64,000 nucleotides of DNA from Phaeovulum molybdatiresistens (GCF_023544865.1 NZ_JAMJFX010000001.1:402758-466757); one strand, 5' to 3'. Counted from the stretch's first letter, positions 36,877 to 46,599 are shown. Notes: generated by a model not told the origin, from the sequence alone. Numbers and translations: made by a program.

Positions 36877-39800
36877 TACTTGTCCTCCTCGGCGCCAAGG
36901 CGCGCGCTGCGCCGCCATTCGCCGGCAAGCCCCACCTCTAGCGGGCCGGTCTGTTCGGCCAGCGCGCGGGCATCGGGTTTTTCGGCGACGACGTGGAAGC
37001 CCTCATCCCCCACGGCGGCGCGCCGCGCCAGCCGCGACAGCCCGCCCAGCGCCAGCATGACCGACCCCACAACCCCCAGGAACACGCCCAGGTCAAAGCC
37101 CATCGCGGTCGCCAGTTCGAACTTTTCGAAGGGCGGGATGCGGAAATAGCCGAAATCTGACGTCAGGAAGGGCACGCCATTGAACCAGGCGCCGATGCCG
37201 GTGATCCCGGCGGCCAGCACGCCCAGCGCGATCAGGACGTGGTAATAGACCCGCTGGCGCGCCTGCGTCCAGGCATAGCCCGAGGCCATGTATTGCATCA
37301 CCAGCGCGACCGCCGCGATCAGCCCGGCGATGAAGCCGCCGCCCGGCAGGTTGTGCCCCCGCAGGAAGATGAACACCGCCATCATCAGCGCGATCGGCAT
37401 CATCACCCGCGTTGCCACCAGCAACATCAACGGATGCTTGTCGCCCGCGCGCACCACATCGGGCCGCCAGGCAATCAGCTTGCGCGAGGACGCCCCCGTC
37501 AGCAGCGCCTCGGTCAGGGCAAAGATCACCAGCGCGGCGATGCCCAGCACGATCACCTCGCCATAGGTGTCGTAGCCGCGGAAATCGACCAGGATCACGT
37601 TGACCACATTGGTGCCACCGCCGCCGGTATAGCTATTGGCCAGGTGGTATTCCGACATCGACGGAAAGGCGAAATCACGCAGCATCAGGGCATAAATCAG
37701 AAGGCCCGCGCCCAGGCCGCCCACGACCGCGACCACCGCGTCAAAGCGGCGCTTCAGCACGCTTGTTTCCGGCACGGTGACCTTGGGCAGGAAGTTCAGC
37801 GCCAGCAGCATCAGAACCGCCGTCACGACCTCGACCGAGATCTGCGTCAGCGCCAGGTCGGGGGCCGATAGATAGATGAAGCTCATCGACACGATCAGCC
37901 CGACGATCGAGATCAACACCAACGCCAGCAGGCGGTTGCGATGGAAGGCGACAACACAGCCCGTCGCCACGATCAGCATGATCCAGGCGGCAAAGGCCAC
38001 AGGCGTCGCGGGCGTCAGCGCGCGGGTTGGCGCGCCCTGCTGGCCGGTGGTCCAGGCCCAGTAGCCCGCGCCCAGCGCCGCGATCACGAAGATCAGCAGA
38101 TAGCGCGACATCGAGCCATTATGCAGCCGCCCGGTCAGCGCCTGCGCGCCGCGCGCGGCGGCGGCGATGATGGCGTCAAAGATCACCTTCGCCTCGGGGC
38201 GCGGCATGGCAAGCCAGATCGCGTTCAGCCGCGGATGCAGCGACAGCAGCAACAGACCGCCGACCACCGCGACGACCGACATCCACAGTGCCGGGGTCAG
38301 CCCGTGCCAATGCTTGATCGGATACATCTCCAGCCCGCCGCCGACGACGGCATTGGCGGCGGTGCGCACGATCTCACCAGCGAAGGTCATCGGCATCAGG
38401 CCGATCGCCACCACCAGCACCACCAGGAACGCGGGCGCGGCCCACATGCCAAAGCCCGGATCATGCGGATGATGGGGATAGTCGTCGCGCACCGGGCCCA
38501 GGAAGGCATGGGCGATATAGCGGAAGGAATAGGCGGCCGAGAACAGCGCCGCCAGCGCCGCCACCGCCGGCACGATCCAGGCATTGCCGGCCCAAAGCGT
38601 GTGCGAGGCCTCTTCCAGCATCATTTCCTTGGACAGGAAGCCGTTCAGCAGTGGAATGCCCGCCATCGATAGCGCCGCGATGGTGGCGATGGTGAAGGTG
38701 ATCGGCATCAGATGGCGCAGCCCGCCAAGGCGTTTCAGGTCGCGGGTATGGGTTTCGTGATCGACGATCCCCGCAGACATGAACAGCGCCGCCTTGAAGG
38801 TGGCGTGGTTGATGATGTGGAACACCGCCGCCACCGCCGCGGCCTTGGTGCCAAGGCCCAGCAGGAAGGTGATCAACCCCAGGTGTGACACGGTGGAAAA
38901 CGCCAGCAGCGCCTTGAGGTCATCCTTGAAGATCGCGATCTTGGCGCCGACCAGCATGGTGATCAGGCCCACGGTCGCCACGATGTAGAACCATTCGGGC
39001 GTGCCCGCCAGCACCGGCCACAGCCGCGCCATCAGGAACAGCCCCGCCTTCACCATCGTCGCCGAATGCAGATAGGCCGATACCGGCGTGGGCGCGGCCA
39101 TCGCATGCGGCAGCCAGAAGTGGAACGGGAACTGCGCCGATTTGGTGAAGGCCCCGATCAGGATCAGGATCAGCGCGGGCAGATAGAACGGGCTGGCCTG
39201 GATGGCTTCCTTGGCCTGCAGGATCGCGCTGATGTCATGGCTGCCGGCGATATTGCCCAAGATCAGCATGCCCGCGATCATCGCAAGCCCGCCCATGCCG
39301 GTGACCGTCAGCGCCATCCGCGCGCCCTGACGCCCCTCGGGCAGGTGTTTCCAATAGCCGATCAGCAGGAAGGACGACAGCGAGGTCAGTTCCCAGAAGA
39401 TCAGCAAAAGCAGGATGTTGTCGGACAGAACGATGCCCACCATCGCGCCCTGGAACAGCAGCAGATAGGTGTAGAACTGCCCCGCCGGATCATCCTTGGA
39501 CAGGTAAAACCGCGCATACAGGATGATCAGCAGGCCGATCCCCAGGATCAGCGTGGCAAACAGCAGGCCCAGCCCGTCGATCATGAAATTCGCGTTCAGG
39601 CCCAGCCAGGGCAGCCAGTCATAGCGCGCGGTGATGACCTCGCCGCGCATCACGGCGGGGGCGTGCAGCAACAGGCCCAACAGCGCCAGCCCCGAGGTCG
39701 CGGCGGCGGCAACGGCGGCATTGGTGCGGCCGGTGCGGATCAGAAGGGCGGGAAGCAGGGCCCCGAGGAAGGGAAGGGCGGCAATAAGGGCAGGCGACAT
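36876..39800 (-). CDS. mnhA: Mrp-type Na+/H+ antiporter subunit A/B fusion
   Basis: 974 residues. The NuoL-like part (1-about 500) has WELTSLSSFLLIGYW, KSAQFPFHFWLPHAMAAPTPVSAYLHSATMVKAG and HIINHATFKAALFMSAG; a middle MbhD/E-like region (about 600-760) follows, and a C-terminal MnhB domain (about 820-960) has RGHNLPGGGFIAGL. This fused A/B form explains the absence of a separate mnhB. The complex exchanges cytoplasmic Na+ (or K+) for H+ and supports growth under salt or alkaline conditions. ATG at 39800, with a duplicated 17-base leader just upstream. Confidence 0.96.
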   Translation of the reverse strand: MSPALIAALPFLGALLPALLIRTGRTNAAVAAAATSGLALLGLLLHAPAVMRGEVITARYDWLPWLGLNANFMIDGLGLLFATLILGIGLLIILYARFYLSKDDPAGQFYTYLLLFQGAMVGIVLSDNILLLLIFWELTSLSSFLLIGYWKHLPEGRQGARMALTVTGMGGLAMIAGMLILGNIAGSHDISAILQAKEAIQASPFYLPALILILIGAFTKSAQFPFHFWLPHAMAAPTPVSAYLHSATMVKAGLFLMARLWPVLAGTPEWFYIVATVGLITMLVGAKIAIFKDDLKALLAFSTVSHLGLITFLLGLGTKAAAVAAVFHIINHATFKAALFMSAGIVDHETHTRDLKRLGGLRHLMPITFTIATIAALSMAGIPLLNGFLSKEMMLEEASHTLWAGNAWIVPAVAALAALFSAAYSFRYIAHAFLGPVRDDYPHHPHDPGFGMWAAPAFLVVLVVAIGLMPMTFAGEIVRTAANAVVGGGLEMYPIKHWHGLTPALWMSVVAVVGGLLLLSLHPRLNAIWLAMPRPEAKVIFDAIIAAAARGAQALTGRLHNGSMSRYLLIFVIAALGAGYWAWTTGQQGAPTRALTPATPVAFAAWIMLIVATGCVVAFHRNRLLALVLISIVGLIVSMSFIYLSAPDLALTQISVEVVTAVLMLLALNFLPKVTVPETSVLKRRFDAVVAVVGGLGAGLLIYALMLRDFAFPSMSEYHLANSYTGGGGTNVVNVILVDFRGYDTYGEVIVLGIAALVIFALTEALLTGASSRKLIAWRPDVVRAGDKHPLMLLVATRVMMPIALMMAVFIFLRGHNLPGGGFIAGLIAAVALVMQYMASGYAWTQARQRVYYHVLIALGVLAAGITGIGAWFNGVPFLTSDFGYFRIPPFEKFELATAMGFDLGVFLGVVGSVMLALGGLSRLARRAAVGDEGFHVVAEKPDARALAEQTGPLEVGLAGEWRRSARLGAEEDK

Positions 39801-40212
39801 GCGTCTTCTCTGGTCCGTTCTTGTTCTCTGGTCCGTTCTTCGGCGGGCCTTCGGGCGCGTGCGATGGGATGCGGGCCTTCGGCGCGGATGACCCCTTAAC
39901 TGTGACAGCCCCCATTGGGTGTCAAGCGAAACCGGGCGCGAATCGGTGAAACCGGGATGCCGCGGACAGCCGCGGAACCATGCAGCCGCAGAATAGCTGC
40001 CATGAAATTTTGCCATAGCAGCCGGGGAACCGGCGCAATTCCGCCCGTTTGCGCCATGCCGATGGCGGGAAATGGACAAAGCCGATCGGGTCACGCGGCT
40101 TTGAGCAAATCCACATCAAAGCCCGCTTGAAAGACTCGGGCCGGTGTGAATATGCATCGCCGCAATGAAACTGTCACATCGCCGGAACTGTCTGGCACGG
40201 TTTGGAAAATAG
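39801..40212. other. Divergent intergenic region between mnhA and opgG
   Basis: 412 bases with no supported gene. It must hold the promoters of two osmotic/ion-stress operons transcribed in opposite directions. Next to mnhA is an 18-base-period direct repeat (39806-39840). The central part (about 39900-40150) is less GC-rich; I see no further convincing motif. Confidence 0.55.
39806..39840 (-). repeat. Duplicated 17-base element in the mnhA leader
   Basis: Two perfect copies of TTCTCTGGTCCGTTCTT (39806-39822 and 39824-39840) separated by one base. On the coding (minus) strand each reads AAGAACGGACCAGAGAA, so the copy nearest the gene puts AGAGAAG five bases from the mnhA ATG. It may be a duplicated ribosome-binding region or a repeated binding site. 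Confidence 0.8.
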
Positions 40213-41844
40213 ATGCGCCCCGCCCGGCCCCTTGCCCCCGCTTCCCTGACCCGACGCAGCCTGATCGCCAGCCTGTCGGCGGGTGCCGTTCTGATGGGCG
40301 CGACCGCCCTTCCACGCATCGCACGCGCGCAGGAGGCCGCCGCCCCGATGGCTGCCCCGGTAGCCGATGCCGCAGCGCAGCAATTCTCCTTCGACCTTCT
40401 GGCCGAGGAAATGCGCGCATTGGCCGCGGCCGCGCCTCAAACCGCCGATCTGCCCGCCAGCTTTCTGGACGGGCTGACCTATGACGATTACCGCCTGATC
40501 CGCTTTAACCCCGATCGGGCCCGCTGGGCCGAGCTCGATGGCAGCGCCTTCCGGCTGCATGCGTTCCACATGGGCTGGCTGTTCAAGGAACCCGTTCTGA
40601 TCCATGAGGTGACCGAGGGCCAGGCCCGGCTGATGGCCTTTGACACCGACGATTTCATCTATGAACGCGAGGCGCGGGACCGTGTGCCCGAACATGCGCC
40701 GCTGCCGGGGGTCGCGGGCTTTCGCCTGCACCATCCGCTGAACCGCCCCGACGTGTTTGACGAACTGGTGGCGTTTCAGGGCGCGTCCTATTTCCGCGCG
40801 TTGGGGCGTGGGTCGGCCTATGGCATCTCGGCCCGGGGTCTTGCGGTGAACACCGGCCTGCCGGTGGCCGAGGAATTCCCCCGCTTCACCCGCTTCTACA
40901 TCGAACGCCCCGTGCCCGGTGCGCGCACGATCACGGTGCACGCCGCGCTGGAAAGCGCCTCGCTGACCGGGGCCTATCGGTTCGTCATAACGCCCGGCGC
41001 CGAAACGGTGATGGAGGTGACGGCGCGACTGTTCCTGCGCACCGATGTGCAGCAGCTGGGCATCGCGCCGTTGACCTCGATGTTCCTGTTTGCCGAACGC
41101 AACCGCCATCTGTTCGACGATTTCCGCCCGAATGTGCATGACAGCGACGGGCTGGCGATCGAACGCGGCGATGGCGACCGGCTTTGGCGGCCGCTGGCGA
41201 ACCCGCCGCATCTGGCCTCCAGCTATTTCGTGGAAACCGCGCCGCGCCGCTTTGGCCTGTATCAGCGCGACCGCGATTTCGACCATTACCAGGACGCCGC
41301 CGCGCATTATGAACGCCGCCCCTCGGTTGCGGTCGAACCCATCGGCGATTGGGGCCGGGGGTCGGTGCGCCTGGTCGAGATCCCTTCGGATCTTGAGGTG
41401 AACGACAATATCGTCGCCTTCTGGGTGCCCGAGGCCCCCGCCAAGGCCGGCGAGATGCGCGAATTCAGCTATCGCCTGCGCTGGGGCGATCTGCCGCCCG
41501 ACCCGGCCGACGACCGCGCCCATGTTCTGGAAACCCGCGCCGGTGTCGGCGGCGTTTCCGGCGTGGAAAACACCGAAGGCACGCGCAAGTTCGTCATCGA
41601 TTTCACGGGGGGCCTGCTGGGCCGGCTGCCCGGCGACAAGGTCGATGACCTGACCATCGCCGCGACCGCCGCCGGCGGCAAGATCGTCACCCAGACCCTG
41701 TCCGCCATTCCCGGCGAAGGCGTCTGGCGGCTGGTGCTGGATGTCAGCGCGCCTAATGGCGCGACGGTGGAACTGTCGGCCCATGTCGCGGGTTACGGGC
41801 GCAAGCTGACCGAAACCTGGCTTTATCAATGGATCAAGGCATGA
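40213..41844 (+). CDS. opgG: Periplasmic glucan biosynthesis protein G
   Basis: 543-residue periplasmic protein required for osmoregulated periplasmic glucan (OPG) backbone synthesis or branching. Tat-type signal with RRS at 14-16 (SLTRRSLIA) and likely cleavage near residue 39; then the MdoG/OpgG fold with YDDYRLIRFNPDRARW, FRALGRGSAYGISARGLAVNTG, WGRGSVRLVEIPSDLEVNDNIVAFW. First gene of opgGIHC; stop overlaps the opgI start (ATGA). Confidence 0.96.
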   Translation: MRPARPLAPASLTRRSLIASLSAGAVLMGATALPRIARAQEAAAPMAAPVADAAAQQFSFDLLAEEMRALAAAAPQTADLPASFLDGLTYDDYRLIRFNPDRARWAELDGSAFRLHAFHMGWLFKEPVLIHEVTEGQARLMAFDTDDFIYEREARDRVPEHAPLPGVAGFRLHHPLNRPDVFDELVAFQGASYFRALGRGSAYGISARGLAVNTGLPVAEEFPRFTRFYIERPVPGARTITVHAALESASLTGAYRFVITPGAETVMEVTARLFLRTDVQQLGIAPLTSMFLFAERNRHLFDDFRPNVHDSDGLAIERGDGDRLWRPLANPPHLASSYFVETAPRRFGLYQRDRDFDHYQDAAAHYERRPSVAVEPIGDWGRGSVRLVEIPSDLEVNDNIVAFWVPEAPAKAGEMREFSYRLRWGDLPPDPADDRAHVLETRAGVGGVSGVENTEGTRKFVIDFTGGLLGRLPGDKVDDLTIAATAAGGKIVTQTLSAIPGEGVWRLVLDVSAPNGATVELSAHVAGYGRKLTETWLYQWIKA

Positions 41845-42029
41845 CTGCTTCATTCCCCACGGTGGCGGGGTCGCTTTCACCCGCTGATCTGATTGCCGGG
41901 CCCTGCGCCCTGCCCGAGGCGCCGCTGGCCATGCCGTGCCAGATGCTGGAACCCGAAACCGGCATGCTGCGCCGGATATTGTCGGCCCTGCTGCCCCGCC
42001 CGCACGCGCCCAAAGGCGCCGAGGGCTGA
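41841..42029 (+). CDS. opgI: Small OPG-operon protein OpgI
   Basis: 62 residues; no signal peptide or membrane helix; central PLAMPCQMLEPETGMLRRILSALL and a basic Pro-rich end. Identified by position: in R. sphaeroides the glucan operon is opgG-opgI-opgH(-opgC), and opgI is a short gene of unknown function. Here its ATG overlaps the opgG stop, and opgH starts 4 bases after its stop. Identity rests on synteny and size, not on a domain. Confidence 0.7.
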   Translation: MTASFPTVAGSLSPADLIAGPCALPEAPLAMPCQMLEPETGMLRRILSALLPRPHAPKGAEG

Positions 42030-42033
42030 TCCC

Positions 42034-43824
42034 GTGACCCCGCCCCGCCCTTCCCGCGCGGCCCTGACGGGGCTGCGCGCGCTGGCATTGGGCCTAAGCG
42101 CGCTTGCCGGCATCGGCGCCTTCATCCTGTTCTTGCAGTTCGGCGAGGCCGACGGGCTGGATGCGCTGGATATCCTGCGCGCCGCGTTGATCCTGATCTC
42201 GACCCTGTGGCTGGCCTGGGGCGCGGTTCAGGCGGTGATCGGGCTGACCACCACCGCCCGCGCGCCCGTGCTGGACCGCGCCACGCCGATCACATCACGC
42301 TGCGTGGTGCTGATGCCGGTCTATAATGAGGATCCTTTGGCCACCTTTTCGCGCGTGGCCGCCATGGATGCCTCGTTGGCGGCGACGGGCCACGGCGCGG
42401 CCTTTCATTTCGCCATCCTGTCGGACAGCCGCAATGAGATGGTCGCCCGGCGCGAAGAGGCACTGTTTGCCCATCTGGTGGCCGATCGCGCGGGGCTTGG
42501 GCGCTTCTTCTATCGCCGCCGCGCGCAGAACACCGGCAAGAAGGCGGGCAATATCGAGGATTTCATCGCGCGGTCCGGCGCGGCCTATGATTTTGCGCTG
42601 ATCCTGGATGCCGACAGCCTGATGGAAGGCGAAACCATCGTCGAGATGGTCCGCCGGATGCAGGCCGAGCCGCGCCTGGGCCTGTTGCAGACCCTGCCCC
42701 GGATCATCCGCGCCCGGTCACGCTTTGGCCGGGCCATGCAGTTTTCCGCGGCCTTCTTCTCGCCCGTCTTCGCGCGGGGGCTGGCGATGATGCAGGGCGA
42801 GACGGGGCCGTTCTGGGGCCATAACGCCATGGTCCGCGTGCGCGCCTTTGCCGAAAGCTGCGGGCTGCCGGTGCTGAAGGGCCGTCCGCCCTTTGGTGGC
42901 CACATCATGAGCCATGATTACGTCGAGGCCGCCCTGCTGGCCCGCGCGGGCTGGATCGTGCGGCTGGATGACGACCTTGACGGCAGCTTTGAGGAAGGGC
43001 CCGAAAACATCGTCGATCACGCCAAGCGCGACCGGCGCTGGTGCCAGGGCAACCTGCAGCACAGCCGCATCATCGGCGCCCCGGGGCTGAAGGCCTGGTC
43101 GCGCTTTGTCTTTGCCCTGGGCATCATGGCCTATATCGCGCCGCTGTTCTGGCTGGGCTTCATCCTGGCCTCGATCGCGGCGCCGCTGCTGGCCCCGCCA
43201 CCCGATTACTTCCCCGAACCCTACTGGCCCTTTCCGTATTTCCCGCCCTCGGGCGCGTCCAAGGCGATCGGGCTGGCGATCGGCATCTTCGGCCTGCTTC
43301 TGCTGCCCAAGATCCTGATCGCTGCCCGCGCCGCGCTGGCTGGCCGGGCCGCGGGCTTTGGCGGGGCGGCGCGGGCCTTTGCTGCGACCTTGGGGGAGTT
43401 GGTGTTTTCCTCGATCACCGCGCCGGTCCTGCTGCTTTACGCCACCCGTTCGGTGTTTCAGGTGCTGCTGGGCCGGGACGGGGGCTGGCCCACCAACAAC
43501 CGCGGCGACGGGCGCCTGACCCTGACCGAGGCCTTCGCCGCATCGCATTGGATCGTCAGCATCGGGCTGATCGGGCTGTTCGCCACCTGGGCCTTCGCGC
43601 CGGGCTTGCTGCTGTGGCTGCTGCCCGTGGGCGTGCCGATGGTGCTGGCCCCGGTGGTGATCTGGTGGTCGTCGCAAGACAGTTCGGGTCGGCTGATGGG
43701 CACGCCGACGGAATATGCGCCATCCCCGGTGATGGCCCTGCAGGAGCGCATCTTTGACCGCTGGGCCGCCACCTTCGATGCCGAAGCCCCCACGCCCACC
43801 CTGCCGGAGGCCGCCCATGCCTGA
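42034..43824 (+). CDS. opgH: Glucan biosynthesis glucosyltransferase H
   Basis: Inner-membrane family 2 glycosyltransferase that polymerises the glucan backbone from UDP-glucose. 596 residues, shorter than E. coli OpgH (847) as in Rhodobacter: two N-terminal helices (12-35, 50-70), GT domain with LMPVYNED (93-100), DADS at 192-195, HDYVEAALLARAGW and RRWCQGNLQH, then five or so C-terminal helices. Start is the GTG at 42034, 4 bases after opgI. Overlaps opgC by 8 bases. Confidence 0.95.
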   Translation: MTPPRPSRAALTGLRALALGLSALAGIGAFILFLQFGEADGLDALDILRAALILISTLWLAWGAVQAVIGLTTTARAPVLDRATPITSRCVVLMPVYNEDPLATFSRVAAMDASLAATGHGAAFHFAILSDSRNEMVARREEALFAHLVADRAGLGRFFYRRRAQNTGKKAGNIEDFIARSGAAYDFALILDADSLMEGETIVEMVRRMQAEPRLGLLQTLPRIIRARSRFGRAMQFSAAFFSPVFARGLAMMQGETGPFWGHNAMVRVRAFAESCGLPVLKGRPPFGGHIMSHDYVEAALLARAGWIVRLDDDLDGSFEEGPENIVDHAKRDRRWCQGNLQHSRIIGAPGLKAWSRFVFALGIMAYIAPLFWLGFILASIAAPLLAPPPDYFPEPYWPFPYFPPSGASKAIGLAIGIFGLLLLPKILIAARAALAGRAAGFGGAARAFAATLGELVFSSITAPVLLLYATRSVFQVLLGRDGGWPTNNRGDGRLTLTEAFAASHWIVSIGLIGLFATWAFAPGLLLWLLPVGVPMVLAPVVIWWSSQDSSGRLMGTPTEYAPSPVMALQERIFDRWAATFDAEAPTPTLPEAAHA

Positions 43825-45028
43825 TCCAATGGCGCCACACGCCCAGTCGGCCACCCGCGACCCGCGTCTTGATGTCTTCCGCGGCCTGGCGCTGGCGATG
43901 ATCTTCATCAACCATGTGCCCGGAACGATCTTTGAACATCTGACCTCGCGCAATTTCGGCTTTTCCGACGCGGCCGAGGGCTTTGTGTTCATGTCCGGGC
44001 TGGCCGCGGCGCTGGCCTATGGGCCCGGCCTTGCGCGTGCGCCCCGTTTGCCGACCGTCACCCGGATCTGGGGGCGGTCCTGGCTTTTGTACATGGTGCA
44101 TCTGCTGACCGCGGCCTGGGCGATCGGCATCGTCAGCGCCGCCGCGCTGTGGTTCGGCGCCGAGGAGATGCTGACGAAAAACGCTTTCCGCCCCCTGACC
44201 GAGGAGCCGCTGGCCTTCCTGATCGGCATCGTCACGCTGACCCATCAACTGGGCTATGTGAACATCTTGCCGATGTATGCCGTGCTGCTGCTGGCCGCGC
44301 CCGCGCTGATCCGGCTGGGGCAAAGGCGACCGAGGTGGCTTCTGGCGGGGTCGGTCGGGTTTTGGGCGCTGGTGGGCACGTTCCGGCTCAATCTACCGAA
44401 CTACCCGTTTGAAGGCGGCTGGTTCTTCAACCCCTTTGCCTGGCAACTGCTGTTCTGCCTGGGCATCCTGACCGGCCTTGCGATGCGCGACGGGCGGCGC
44501 CTGGTTCCGGTGCGGCGCTGGCTGATCTGGCTGGCGGCCGGATTTCTGGCCTTCGTGCTGGTCTGGGTCAAATCCCAATGGTTGCTGGAAAACCTGGGCC
44601 ATGCGATCTGGCAATTGCGGCAATGGGGCGCGCCGTTCTGGCTGGTCAGCTTTGACAAGACCTATGTTTCCGGTCCGCGGTTGCTGCATCTGCTGGCGCT
44701 GGCCTATCTGCTGAGCCTTCCGGGCCTGGTGCCCGGGCTGGCCGCCTCGGCCGCGGCGGCACCGCTGCGATTGCTGGGCCGGCATGGCCTGCCGGTCTTC
44801 GCCTTGGGCACCGTGCTGGCAATCCTGGCGCAGGCGATCAAGGCGGTCTGCCCGGCAAGCATGTGGCTGGACACGGCGCTAATTCTGGGGGGGCTGGCGC
44901 TGCAGCTTTGCTTTGCCGCGCTGCGTGATCGGCTGGCGCCGAAAAAACGGGCGCAGCCGGTCGGCGCGGGAAAGGCCGCCGTGACCCCGGAACAGACGCC
45001 ACGCTGGGCGGCAAAACCCGCGCGCTGA
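43817..45028 (+). CDS. opgC: Glucan succinyltransferase OpgC
   Basis: 403-residue membrane protein with about ten helices, OpgC family: N-terminal DPRLDVFRGLALAMIFINHVPGT, FGFSDAAEGFVFMSG, and LLGRHGLPVFALG. In R. sphaeroides OpgC adds succinyl groups to the glucan; it probably does so here. Convergent with the LysR gene; stops are one base apart, so there is no separate terminator. Confidence 0.93.
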   Translation: MPDPMAPHAQSATRDPRLDVFRGLALAMIFINHVPGTIFEHLTSRNFGFSDAAEGFVFMSGLAAALAYGPGLARAPRLPTVTRIWGRSWLLYMVHLLTAAWAIGIVSAAALWFGAEEMLTKNAFRPLTEEPLAFLIGIVTLTHQLGYVNILPMYAVLLLAAPALIRLGQRRPRWLLAGSVGFWALVGTFRLNLPNYPFEGGWFFNPFAWQLLFCLGILTGLAMRDGRRLVPVRRWLIWLAAGFLAFVLVWVKSQWLLENLGHAIWQLRQWGAPFWLVSFDKTYVSGPRLLHLLALAYLLSLPGLVPGLAASAAAAPLRLLGRHGLPVFALGTVLAILAQAIKAVCPASMWLDTALILGGLALQLCFAALRDRLAPKKRAQPVGAGKAAVTPEQTPRWAAKPAR

Positions 45029-45029
45029 C

Positions 45030-45914
45030 CTAGCCCTCGACCGCCGCCGCCCGCATCTTCAGCGCGGCCAATGCCGCCTGCACCTTCGGGGTGCGGTGCA
45101 GATCGACATGCGTCACCAGCCACAGCGGCGCCTGCCATTCCGGACGCGGGCCCATGACCTCGATCAGGCCATCGTCGCGCCCACCCTCACGCACGGGCAG
45201 GAAGCCAAGCCCCATGCCTTCGCGCAGGGCGCATTCCTGCGCCTCGACCTCATTGGCGCGGAACACGATGCGTTCGGGCGGGATGCGTTCGGCCAACCAG
45301 CGGTGAAACGGTGCGCGGCTTTCCACCCCCTCGGGCCCGACAAAACGGTGCGCGGCCAGCTCTTCCTCGGTCGCGGGCAGGCCAAAGCCTTCGGCATAGG
45401 CGGGTGCGGCGTAAAGCGCGTGCTGCAACTGGGTCAGGGGCTGAACCACATTGTCGGGTTCCGCGGGCCGCGCCCCGGCCCGGATCGCCACATGCGCCTC
45501 GCCATATTCCAGGCGAAACAGGCGCTGATCGGTCAGATAACGCAGCCGAAGCCCCGGATGATCAAACATCAGCCGCCGCAGCGCCGGCAGAACCAGCCCC
45601 GACAGCGTGGGCAACGAGGTCACGATCAGCTCGCCCGACACCTCTTCGCCCACCCCGGCGATGCGCGCAGCAAGCTGGGCAAACTGATCCTCGGTCGCCT
45701 GCCCCACGGCCAGCAGATGCGCCCCGGCCTCGGTCGGGGTGTAGCCACGCGGATGGCGCTGGAACAGCTTGGCACCCAGCCGGGCCTCCAGCGCATCGAT
45801 ATGCCGGATCACGGTGGCATGGTGCACGCCCAGCACCTCGGCCGCGCCCGAAACCGTGCCGATCCGGGCCACCTGATAGGCGGTGCGGATTTCATCCCAG
45901 TTGTCGATTCCCAT
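45030..45914 (-). CDS. LysR family transcriptional regulator
   Basis: 294 residues: N-terminal winged helix-turn-helix (residues about 4-62; ARIGTVSGAAEVLGVHHATVIRHIDALEARLGAKLF) and a C-terminal substrate-binding domain. Divergent from an azoreductase-type gene with 94 bases between starts, the classical LysR arrangement, so it probably controls that gene in response to a quinone or electrophile. Start ATG at 45914. Confidence 0.92.
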   Translation of the reverse strand: MGIDNWDEIRTAYQVARIGTVSGAAEVLGVHHATVIRHIDALEARLGAKLFQRHPRGYTPTEAGAHLLAVGQATEDQFAQLAARIAGVGEEVSGELIVTSLPTLSGLVLPALRRLMFDHPGLRLRYLTDQRLFRLEYGEAHVAIRAGARPAEPDNVVQPLTQLQHALYAAPAYAEGFGLPATEEELAAHRFVGPEGVESRAPFHRWLAERIPPERIVFRANEVEAQECALREGMGLGFLPVREGGRDDGLIEVMGPRPEWQAPLWLVTHVDLHRTPKVQAALAALKMRAAAVEG

Positions 45915-45917
45915 ATG

Positions 45918-45942
45918 TGCACCTGTGAACAGCCTGGGTGCA
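45918..45942. promoter_or_regulatory. Candidate LysR operator dyad
   Basis: TGCACC (45918-45923) and GGTGCA (45937-45942), perfect inverted halves with a 13-base spacer, four bases from the lysR start codon in the divergent spacer. Size and position match autoregulatory LysR sites, though binding is untested. Confidence 0.45.
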
Positions 45943-46008
45943 GTCTTGGCGATTGTGTTCGCGCGAGCAAGACACGATTTCAACGTCAGACAAACACAGG
46001 AGCCTCCC

Positions 46009-46599
46009 ATGACCAATATCCTCCGCATAGATGCCTCGATCAAATCCGAAGGGTCGGTCTCGCGCCGCCTGACCGACCGCATCATCGCCCGCCTGACCGC
46101 CGCCAACCCGGCCGCCAGCGTGACCGAACGCGACCTGTCGCAAGGCGTGCCGCAGATCGACGGCGCCTGGCTGGGCGCGGTCTTCACCCCGGCCGATCAG
46201 CGCAACGCCGACCAGGCCGCGATTGCCGCCAAGGCCGATGAATACCTCAATGAGGTCCGCGCCGCCGACATCCTGGTGATCGGCCTGCCGGTCTACAATT
46301 TCGGCGTGCCCGCGCAGATGAAGGCCTGGATCGACCAGCTGGCCCGCAAGGGCGAAACCTTTACCTACACCGAGACTGGCCCCGTCGGCCTGCTGACCGG
46401 CAAGCGCGCCATCATCGCCCTGTCGTCGGACGGCACCCCGTTCGGATCTGAAATCGACTTCGCCTCGGGCTACATGCGTCACATCCTGGGCTTCTTCGGC
46501 ATCACCGATGTCGAATTCGTCGCCGCCGACAAGATGGTCTTCGCACCCGAGGAAACCCTGAGCCGCGCCGAAGCGGCGGTGGACGCGATCGCGGCCTGA
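46009..46599 (+). CDS. azoR: FMN-dependent NADH:quinone oxidoreductase/azoreductase
   Basis: 196-residue flavodoxin-fold enzyme of the AzoR family, which reduces azo compounds and quinones by two-electron transfer. Segments: ILRIDASIKSEGSVSRRLTD (FMN phosphate loop), GLPVYNFGVPAQMKAWIDQL, and SSDGTPFGSEIDFASGYMRHILGFFG. Start after CACAGGAGCC. Controlled, by position, by the divergent LysR protein. Confidence 0.92.
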   Translation: MTNILRIDASIKSEGSVSRRLTDRIIARLTAANPAASVTERDLSQGVPQIDGAWLGAVFTPADQRNADQAAIAAKADEYLNEVRAADILVIGLPVYNFGVPAQMKAWIDQLARKGETFTYTETGPVGLLTGKRAIIALSSDGTPFGSEIDFASGYMRHILGFFGITDVEFVAADKMVFAPEETLSRAEAAVDAIAA

